Below are positions 1 through 4,571 of a stretch of 5,444 nucleotides of DNA, one piece after another. The DNA is from Gammaproteobacteria bacterium (GTDB lineage: Bacteria; Pseudomonadota; Gammaproteobacteria; GCA-001735895). Position numbers and translations under genes: made by a program. Each line of letters begins with the position of its first letter. The stretch's first letter is position 1. Where the stretch lies: positions 1 to 5,444 of the forward strand of contig JAOTUD010000239.1 of the NCBI GenBank assembly GCA_029864065.1, in the 5' to 3' direction. A model generated the notes under the pieces. It made no database searches, had not been told where the DNA came from, and was given only the letters and a program-made list of their open reading frames with translations.

Positions 1-220
1 CAAATGCGTATAACAGGAAGCCGGCACTAACCTCGGGCAGGGACTGATCCTCGAAGTAGATCACGGCTAAAAAATATACCATCGCCACCGGCCAGGCATA
101 GAGGAAACGCACGTAGGCGGCGCCCATGGTCGACAACTTGCCCTTGAGGTGTTTCTGCAGTGCCGAACGTATGTTCTGAAAAAACGCCGCGGCAATGGTA
201 AGCGGGATCCATAACTCCAT
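1..220 (-). CDS. EamA/DMT-family transporter, N-terminal part (cut by window edge)
   Basis: Only the first 73 residues lie in the window; the rest runs off the left edge. The visible protein begins MELWIPLTIAAAFFQNIRSA, then has a basic stretch (QKHLKGKLS) and a second hydrophobic segment around residues 42-56 (AWPVAMVYFLAVIYF). Two alternating hydrophobic helices with a short basic link, and the 'QN.RSALQKHLKG.LS' pattern, are what I recall of EamA (drug/metabolite transporter) proteins, which are inner-membrane carriers of about 280-300 residues with ten helices. The substrate cannot be told. The start at 220 is chosen because the hydrophobic first helix begins directly after it; there is no strong Shine-Dalgarno site before it. 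The gene is transcribed divergently from the DUF3291 gene, so the region 221-490 must carry its promoter. The family assignment is by recall of the N-terminus and is fairly but not completely sure. Confidence 0.82.
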   Translation of the reverse strand, partial: MELWIPLTIAAAFFQNIRSALQKHLKGKLSTMGAAYVRFLYAWPVAMVYFLAVIYFEDQSLPEVSAGFLLYAF

Positions 221-288
221 GGTCCGCAGTGTATCGGAAAACCTTTCCTTCCGAATCTTTCTCGTAAACCGATCAGAAGACTGGAAAA

Positions 289-398
289 TTTCTCGCAGAG
301 GCGCGGAGCTCGCGGTGGTCGCGGAGGGGAATGGATGATAGGGGCCTCCACGTTATCCCGCCTCGGCGGCCCTGCGAACTCGGCGCCTCTGCGAGAAA
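289..398. repeat. Palindromic intergenic repeat, copy 1 (TTTCTCGCAGAG ends)
   Basis: A 110-base element with perfect 16-base terminal inverted repeats: TTTCTCGCAGAGGCGC at 289-304 and its exact reverse complement at 383-398. Inside the ends, the left arm is built from four short units starting CGC (CGCAGAGG 294-301, CGCGGAGCT 302-310, CGCGGTGGT 311-319, CGCGGAGGG 320-328). The right arm carries similar units in reverse complement, so the whole element can fold into one long imperfect hairpin with a loop around 330-358. No reading frame in it looks coding. A related copy lies at 3022-3140. The form suggests a non-autonomous, REP- or MITE-like element; no transposase or clear target-site duplication is visible. 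It sits between divergent genes, upstream of the promoter candidate at 456-464. Confidence 0.8.
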
Positions 399-455
399 AA
401 CCGAAACCTGCCGGACCGATCGATGCCGTCCAGGCTTCGGGATAGTGGCGGCAGT

Positions 456-464
456 TGTTATGAT
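456..464 (+). promoter_or_regulatory. Extended -10 promoter candidate for the DUF3291-MFS genes
   Basis: The sequence TGTTATGAT is an extended -10 element (TGn followed by TATGAT, five of six matches to TATAAT). The -35 position at 17-base spacing (436-441, TTCGGG) is poor, which is usual for extended -10 promoters. A start site near 471 would give a leader of about 20 bases containing the GGAGG at 480-484. The position fits the gene well, but this is a motif reading only. Confidence 0.4.
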
Positions 465-478
465 GCCGATAGTTAACC

Positions 479-484
479 TGGAGG
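479..484 (+). promoter_or_regulatory. Ribosome binding site for the DUF3291 gene
   Basis: TGGAGG ends six bases before the ATG at 491. A second ATG lies at 486 in another frame and only one base after this site, too close for initiation; the spacing therefore selects 491. Confidence 0.75.
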
Positions 485-490
485 CATGGG

Positions 491-934
491 ATGGCTGAAT
501 ATTATCTCGCTCAACTCAATATCGCGAAAATGAAATTCGCGTTCGCTGATCCGCAAATGCAGGAATTCGTTATGTTGCTCGACGAGGTCAACGCGCTCGC
601 CGATGCCGCTCCCGGTTTTGTCTGGCGACTGCAAACCGAAGAGGGGGACGCGACTGCGGTCGATTTTTTTGGCCCCGGCTACCTGGTCAACATGAGCGTC
701 TGGCAGGATATCGAGTCGCTGCGTAACTATGTTTTGCGCTCCGCTCACAAGAACGTGCTGGCGCGCCGCAAGGAATGGTTCGAACGCATGGAAGATGCCT
801 ACGCGGTATTGTGGTGGATTCCGGCGGGCAGGATACCGTCGCTCGAGGAGGCGGGCGAGCGTCTCGAGAGCCTGCGCAACGACGGCGCCAGCGCGCGCGC
901 ATTTACCTTCAGGCAAGTGTTCGATCCCGAGTAA
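491..934 (+). CDS. DUF3291 domain-containing protein
   Basis: A 147-residue protein matching the DUF3291 family over its full length as I recall it. Recognisable blocks are the N-terminal AQLNIAKMK (7-15), NALADAAPGFVWRLQTE (34-50), LVNMSVW (65-71), RSAHKNVLARRKEWF (83-97), LWWIPAG (107-113) and the C-terminal AFTFRQVF (137-144). The family is predicted to adopt the dimeric alpha-beta barrel fold seen in ABM-type monooxygenases and related small proteins. Its biochemical role is not established, and I see no catalytic motif that would settle it. No signal peptide or membrane segment is present, so it is likely cytoplasmic. The start is fixed by the GGAGG six bases upstream. The MFS gene begins eight bases after the stop, so the two are very probably cotranscribed. 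A run of seven Ts at 664-670 lies in the coding frame. Confidence 0.93.
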   Translation: MAEYYLAQLNIAKMKFAFADPQMQEFVMLLDEVNALADAAPGFVWRLQTEEGDATAVDFFGPGYLVNMSVWQDIESLRNYVLRSAHKNVLARRKEWFERMEDAYAVLWWIPAGRIPSLEEAGERLESLRNDGASARAFTFRQVFDPE

Positions 935-942
935 TCCGTCGG

Positions 943-2112
943 ATGATACTTACCCGTAACCTCGTCATCGCGCTGATCGCGACGATCATATCTTTCAGCA
1001 CGCTCTATATTCCGCAGCCGATGCTACCGTTGCTGGCCGATAGCTTCGGGGTGTCCGTCGGCGAGGCCGGTTTGTTGATGACCCTGGCGATGTTGCCGCT
1101 GGCGGTCGCTCCGGTGGTTTACGGCTATTTTCTGCAGGCGATTCCGGCGCGGCTGATGCTGATCGTCGCGCTCGGGCTGCTCGCGCTGAACCAGGTTTGT
1201 TTCTACCTCGTCGAGGAATTCTGGCAGATGCTGTTATTGCGTTTTCTGCAGGGTTTGCTGCTACCGGCGATCTTCACCGCGTTGATGACCTATTGCGCCA
1301 GCACGGTACCGGTGACGATGGTGCGGCGTGCGCTCGGGTTTTACATCGGTGCGACGATACTCGGTGGATTCTGCGGTCGCCTGGTGGGTGGAATTTTTGC
1401 CAGCTGGTTCGACTGGCACACGGCATTCGTCGTCATGGGCCTGATGCAACTGCTACCGCTGATACTGTTACTGAAAGCCGAGTCGGATGCCGACATCAAC
1501 TTTGCGCGCCTGGATCGAAAGAGCGTTTACCGGGTGCTCGGCGAGCGCAATTACCGCCTCATGTTCATCGCGCTGGCGTCGGTGTTTTTCGTCTTTTCGG
1601 GGATTCTGAATATTATCCCGTTTCATTTGCGGGACCTCGAGCCGGGCAGCACGCCACTGGTGATCTCGATGCTGTATCTCGGTTACCTGATCGGCGCCCC
1701 GGTGTCATTTTGCAGCGACAGGATCAGCGGCAAACTGCGCGACGAACGTACCGGCCTGCTGCTGGGACTGGGCATCCATGCCTGTGGGCTGGTGATGCTG
1801 CTGTTCGTGGCCTTCCACGGGCTGATCCTGATGATGTTTTTGCTGGCGGCGGGATTTTTCCTGATGCATGCCCTGCTGTCCGGGCTGGCCAACCATATCG
1901 CCAGCGAACACCGGGGAGTCGTCAACGGGCTTTACGTGTCGATTTACTACTTCAGCGGCGCGCTCGGTTCCTGGCTACCCGGATACCTGTACGAGGCGCT
2001 GGCCTGGCGGGGCATGATCCTGCTTTTCATGTTAATCCTCGTGGTATGCGCCTGGAGTATCATCCGGTTCGACAACCCGGCAAGCCGGGGGAATCCCCCG
2101 CGTAAACCGTAA
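943..2112 (+). CDS. MFS transporter, YnfM-like
   Basis: A 389-residue major facilitator superfamily protein with about twelve hydrophobic segments in two sets of six, separated by a hydrophilic loop (roughly residues 180-200, KAESDADINFARLDRKS). Visible family marks are the N-terminal STLYIPQPMLPLLADSFGVS (19-38), RFLQG in helix 4 (100-104, motif B), and GGFCGR near helix 5 (141-146), which resembles the GG.SGR motif of YnfM-like permeases. Motif A between helices 2 and 3 is degenerate (YGYFLQAIPARL), lacking the usual D-R-x-G-R; a better remnant, SDRISGKLRDERT, follows helix 8. It is an inner-membrane secondary transporter, probably an exporter; the substrate is unknown. The reading frame is open back to 727, but residues encoded before 943 look nothing like an MFS protein and overlap DUF3291, so ATG 943 is chosen. 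Shine-Dalgarno support is weak, consistent with translation following the upstream gene. Confidence 0.94.
   Translation: MILTRNLVIALIATIISFSTLYIPQPMLPLLADSFGVSVGEAGLLMTLAMLPLAVAPVVYGYFLQAIPARLMLIVALGLLALNQVCFYLVEEFWQMLLLRFLQGLLLPAIFTALMTYCASTVPVTMVRRALGFYIGATILGGFCGRLVGGIFASWFDWHTAFVVMGLMQLLPLILLLKAESDADINFARLDRKSVYRVLGERNYRLMFIALASVFFVFSGILNIIPFHLRDLEPGSTPLVISMLYLGYLIGAPVSFCSDRISGKLRDERTGLLLGLGIHACGLVMLLFVAFHGLILMMFLLAAGFFLMHALLSGLANHIASEHRGVVNGLYVSIYYFSGALGSWLPGYLYEALAWRGMILLFMLILVVCAWSIIRFDNPASRGNPPRKP
2076..2099 (+). other. Two overlapping short hairpins at the end of the MFS gene
   Basis: CCCGG-CAAG-CCGGG (2076-2089) and GGGGG-AAT-CCCCC (2087-2099) share bases 2087-2089, so only one can form fully at a time. 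They lie within the last codons of the MFS gene, ending about 11 bases before the stop codon's first base. No T-run follows directly, so this is not a convincing Rho-independent terminator; it could slow 3' decay or polymerase. The inverted repeats are plain, the role is a guess. Confidence 0.35.
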
Positions 2113-2168
2113 TTGTTCTTGCGGCGCGTAGCGCTTACCATTGAATCCGTAACTACCGAACGACAACG

Positions 2169-2546
2169 ATGCCGCATATTATTCTCGAATACTCGTCCAG
2201 CCTGCCCGAGCTGCCGGATATCCGCGCCCTGTTCGACGGTATCCACCAGGGGTTCAACCGCATCGGCGGCATCAGCCTGGACAATTGCAAGAGTCGGGCG
2301 CGCGTCGCCGAGCCCTTTTATATCGGTGATGGCGACCCCGACAATGCGTTTATCCATCTCGGTATCGAATTCGTCAGGGGGCGCAGCGACGAGGTCAGGC
2401 AGGCGCTCGGGCGCGAGTGCCTCGACTCGCTCGGGCGCTACTACCATCTGCACCTGTCGGACAGGCTGCAAATCACGGTCCAGATCGAGGATATTGCGCT
2501 CGACTTCTACTTCAAGGATCCTGCCGGGACGCTTAACTACCAATGA
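2169..2546 (+). CDS. 5-carboxymethyl-2-hydroxymuconate isomerase-like tautomerase
   Basis: A 125-residue protein of the CHMI branch of the tautomerase superfamily, the same length as E. coli HpcD/HpaF (about 126). In those enzymes the N-terminal Pro, exposed after Met removal, is the general base that moves a proton in 5-carboxymethyl-2-hydroxymuconate during homoprotocatechuate breakdown. Here Pro2 is present in MPHIILEYS; KSR at 41-43 aligns with the RSR of the E. coli enzyme as I recall it; DGDPDNAFIHL (54-64) and GRS (71-73) match conserved blocks, with Arg72 at the known active-site Arg; and LDFYFKDPAGTLNY matches the C-terminus. Arg41 is replaced by Lys. No other homoprotocatechuate genes are in the window, so the true substrate may differ. 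A 56-base gap precedes it with only a weak promoter-like pair (TTGTTC 2113-2118, TACCAT 2136-2141) and no clear Shine-Dalgarno site. Its stop overlaps the VOC start. Confidence 0.88.
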   Translation: MPHIILEYSSSLPELPDIRALFDGIHQGFNRIGGISLDNCKSRARVAEPFYIGDGDPDNAFIHLGIEFVRGRSDEVRQALGRECLDSLGRYYHLHLSDRLQITVQIEDIALDFYFKDPAGTLNYQ

Positions 2547-2977
2547 AAAAGAGCAGCAAAACGCCGTTCATGGCGGCGCCGGATTACGGTCACTCGCTGG
2601 CCGGTTTTACCGTCAACGTGCTGAGCGCCGATTTAGCGCGCGCGCTGGTGTTTCAGCGCGACGTGCTGCAGGCCATGGTTTTGCACGAGGACGACGACCT
2701 GTTGGTCCTGCGCGGCTATGGCAGCAACTGGATGGTGCACGCCGACCACAGCTACGACAAGCACCCGTTGCTCGCCGACACCCGGGACCAGCCCCGGCGT
2801 GGTGCCGGGGTCGAACTGCGCCTGCATGGCTGCGATCCCGATGGCGCGGCCGAGCGCGCGCGACAGCATGGTTTCAGCGTGCTGGATGGTCCGCGCGACC
2901 AGCCCGGCCACGGTTTGCGCGAGGCCCATATCGTCGATGACGACGGCTATGTCTGGGTCCCCGACGTCCCCGTCTAA
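2543..2977 (+). CDS. VOC / glyoxalase-bleomycin resistance superfamily protein
   Basis: A 144-residue single-chain VOC-fold protein with two beta-alpha-beta-beta-beta modules, roughly residues 20-68 and 87-141. Marks include the ADLARALVFQRDVLQA helix (29-44), LVLRGYGSNWMVHADH (54-69), VELRLHGCDPDGAAERAR (90-107) and EAHIVDDDGYVWVPDV (127-142). By eye, positions that usually carry metal ligands are not canonical: Thr23 falls where the first-strand His normally is and Val139 where the last-strand Glu is, although His66 is present. It may therefore bind ligand without metal, or use other residues such as His17, His69 or Glu127. The start overlaps the isomerase stop by four bases (ATGA), indicating translational coupling; Met10 is a possible alternative start but lacks that support. 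It is likely cytoplasmic, acting on the same or a related compound as the isomerase. The substrate is unknown. Confidence 0.9.
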   Translation: MKKSSKTPFMAAPDYGHSLAGFTVNVLSADLARALVFQRDVLQAMVLHEDDDLLVLRGYGSNWMVHADHSYDKHPLLADTRDQPRRGAGVELRLHGCDPDGAAERARQHGFSVLDGPRDQPGHGLREAHIVDDDGYVWVPDVPV

Positions 2978-2993
2978 ACTCTCTCTAGTCCCT

Positions 2994-3004
2994 TCGATTA
3001 TCGA
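2994..3004. other. Small palindrome TCGATTATCGA
   Basis: An exact 5-1-5 palindrome 16 bases after the VOC stop, followed by the palindrome ATTTAAAT (3004-3011), in a short AT-rich island just before repeat copy 2. It could be an operator or part of a promoter region for thpR, but palindromes this short arise by chance and no regulator is known here. Confidence 0.2.
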
Positions 3005-3021
3005 TTTAAATTCTTGAACAA

Positions 3022-3140
3022 TTTCTCGCAGAATCGCGGAGAGCGCAGAGGGCGCAGGGATTTGGCAGGCTATCCCAATTTTGGTAATAACCATATAGCC
3101 CCTTCGCCGCGATCTAGGCGTCTCCACGTCTCTGCGAAAA
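3022..3140. repeat. Palindromic intergenic repeat, copy 2
   Basis: About 119 bases, related to the element at 289-398. Bases 3020-3041 match 287-308 at 20 of 22 positions. The left arm again consists of four CGC-headed units with the same 8/9/9 spacing (3027, 3035, 3044, 3053). The right arm (about 3100-3140) holds the reverse-complement units, ending in TCTCTGCGAAAA, and pairs imperfectly with the left. The ends have decayed compared with copy 1: the right end has GCGAAAA where copy 1 has GCGAGAAA. The middle (3061-3100) differs from copy 1. It fills most of the gap between the VOC gene and thpR and stops seven bases before the thpR ribosome binding site, so any thpR promoter must lie inside or before it. 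Confidence 0.72.
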
Positions 3141-3159
3141 CCGGCCAGGGAACTCACCG

Positions 3160-3690
3160 ATGAGAGAGAAGGAGGATGCCCGGATCTTTTTTGCGCTGTG
3201 GCCGGACCCGGCGACGCGCCAGCGGCTGTCGCAAAGCGCGCGGCAACTGCCGGTCGAACGACCGGCCCGGCGCGTCCCCGATTACAACCTGCACCTGACG
3301 CTGCACTTTGTCGGCAACGTAGGTAGCGACGAGCTGACCTGTTTGCGGCAACGGGCAAGGCGGGCCCCCGGCGAGGCCTTCGAACTGCTAATCGATGGTG
3401 CCGGCCACTTCGCCAGATCCCGGGTTGCGTGGTTGGGCTGCAGCGAGATTCCGCCCGCGCTGCAGCGGCTGCACGATCGTCTGGGTGGCTGCCTCGAGCC
3501 CTGCGGTTACCAACCCGATACGAGGAGATTCAATCCACATGTCACGGTCGCGCGTAACATGATCCGCTTTCCTCTCGTGGAAACGATCGCACCGATTTCG
3601 TGGCAAGTGGACAGTTTTGAGCTGATCGAGTCGCGCGCATTCGAAAATGGCGTAAAATACGAGGTCGTCGAAACCTACCCGATAGCATGA
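3160..3690 (+). CDS. thpR: RNA 2',3'-cyclic phosphodiesterase (2'-5' RNA ligase family)
   Basis: A 176-residue member of the 2H phosphoesterase superfamily, the usual length for ThpR (formerly LigT). The two catalytic HxTx motifs are intact: HLTL at 45-48, inside NLHLTLHFVG, and HVTV at 127-130, inside FNPHVTVAR. The N-terminal RIFFALWPDPATR (8-20) and the C-terminal strand FELIESRAFENGVKYEVVETYP are also typical. Such enzymes hydrolyse 2',3'-cyclic phosphate ends of RNA to 2'-phosphates, and the E. coli protein can join tRNA halves through 2'-5' linkage in vitro; the physiological role in bacteria is uncertain. It is cytoplasmic. AGGGA at 3147-3151 sits eight bases before the ATG and supports this start. 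Repeat copy 2 lies directly upstream. The stop overlaps the desaturase start by four bases (ATGA), so the two are probably coupled. Confidence 0.94.
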   Translation: MREKEDARIFFALWPDPATRQRLSQSARQLPVERPARRVPDYNLHLTLHFVGNVGSDELTCLRQRARRAPGEAFELLIDGAGHFARSRVAWLGCSEIPPALQRLHDRLGGCLEPCGYQPDTRRFNPHVTVARNMIRFPLVETIAPISWQVDSFELIESRAFENGVKYEVVETYPIA

Positions 3691-4571
3691 GCGATAACGA
3701 TTCTTTCAAGCTGCCCCCCGAGGTACTGCAGCGCCTGACGCGGCGTTCGGACACCCGCGGGCTGATCCAGCTGACGGCGCACCTGGCGGCGCTGCTGCTC
3801 GCCGGTATCGGGGTGCATTCGAGCCGCGACAGCCTGTGGCTGCTGTTGACGCTGCCGGCTTACGGCGCCGTGCTGATTTTTCTGTTCGCGGCCCTGCACG
3901 AGACGATTCATTACACCGCGTTCAAGACAGGCTGGCTCAATAACCTGGTTGCGGCGCCGGTCGGGTTTCTGCTGCTGACCCCGTTCCAGTATTTCCGCGC
4001 CTTTCACTACCTGCACCACCGGCATACGCAGAACCCGGCACTGGACCCCGAACTGATCGATATGAAGCCCCTGATCGACAAGCGCTACTGGTGGTACCTG
4101 ACCGGGCTGCCGACCTGGTGGCAAAGCCTGGTCTCGATCTGGCGACACGCGCAGGGCCAGGTCGACGAAAGCTATATCGAGGCGCGACACCACGCCACGA
4201 TCGTCAACGAGGCCCGCGTTCACCTGGCCGGGTACGCGCTACTGCTGCTGTTTGGCATCGTGACGTCGAGCGCCGCGCTGTGGTGGTACTGGGTGCTGCC
4301 CGCGTTGCTTGCGCAACCTCTGTTGCGCCTGTACCTGCTGCCCGAGCACAGCGGCTGCGATTTGAACGATAACATGCTCGAGAATTCGCGCACCACCTAC
4401 ACCACGCCGCTGTTGAATTTCCTGGCCTGGAACATGCCTTACCATGCCGAGCACCATTATCTCGCGTCGGTGCCGTTCCACGCGCTGCCCGCGCTGCACG
4501 CCTATACCGGCCAAAGGGTCAAGCACAAGGGCGACGGGTACTTCCAGGTAAACCGCGAAATTGCGGGCTAG
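3687..4571 (+). CDS. Membrane fatty acid desaturase family protein
   Basis: A 294-residue integral membrane di-iron enzyme of the fatty acid desaturase/hydroxylase superfamily. All three histidine boxes are present: HETIH (71-75), HYLHHRH (107-113, HxxHH) and HAEHH (253-257, HxxHH). Hydrophobic stretches lie around 26-43, 50-70, 86-103, 180-200 and 202-218, placing the boxes on the cytoplasmic side. The blocks HYTAFKTGWLNN, HHRHTQNPALDPEL and NTR-like NSRTTYTTPLLNFLAWNMPYHAEHH resemble the desaturases annotated alongside rhizopine MocD, rather than the shorter CrtW ketolases. It would use O2 and an electron donor not encoded here to desaturate or hydroxylate a lipid or small molecule; the substrate cannot be told. 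Start by ATGA overlap with thpR. Its stop lies in the CTAG shared with the convergent hydrolase, leaving no intergenic terminator. Confidence 0.93.
   Translation: MSDNDSFKLPPEVLQRLTRRSDTRGLIQLTAHLAALLLAGIGVHSSRDSLWLLLTLPAYGAVLIFLFAALHETIHYTAFKTGWLNNLVAAPVGFLLLTPFQYFRAFHYLHHRHTQNPALDPELIDMKPLIDKRYWWYLTGLPTWWQSLVSIWRHAQGQVDESYIEARHHATIVNEARVHLAGYALLLLFGIVTSSAALWWYWVLPALLAQPLLRLYLLPEHSGCDLNDNMLENSRTTYTTPLLNFLAWNMPYHAEHHYLASVPFHALPALHAYTGQRVKHKGDGYFQVNREIAG

Noticed and set aside
289..398. Reading the CGC-headed units as a CRISPR array.
   Set aside because: The units are 8-9 bases without spacers, and the whole is a palindrome, unlike a repeat-spacer array.
664..670. A T TTT TTT heptamer in the DUF3291 frame, which fits the pattern of a -1 ribosomal slip site; the -1 frame is the MFS frame.
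   Set aside because: The -1 frame meets a TAA stop at 724-726, so no fusion with the MFS protein can result, and no stimulatory structure is evident.
775..942. Upstream extension of the MFS reading frame by 56 codons from an ATG at 775.
   Set aside because: The extra residues are Arg-rich and unlike an MFS N-terminus, and they overlap the well-supported DUF3291 gene. The typical N-terminus starts at 943.
1197..2105. Long plus-strand reading frame of 302 codons within the MFS gene.
   Set aside because: It is a shadow in another frame, with low-complexity Arg/Ala/Gly/His-rich composition and no family resemblance.
1947..2543. Minus-strand reading frame of 198 codons opposite the MFS end and isomerase.
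   Set aside because: It lies antisense to two genes with clear families and has no recognisable motif.
2633..3358. Minus-strand reading frame of 241 codons across the VOC gene, repeat copy 2 and thpR start.
   Set aside because: It is antisense to two well-supported genes and crosses a palindromic repeat; the product resembles nothing I know.
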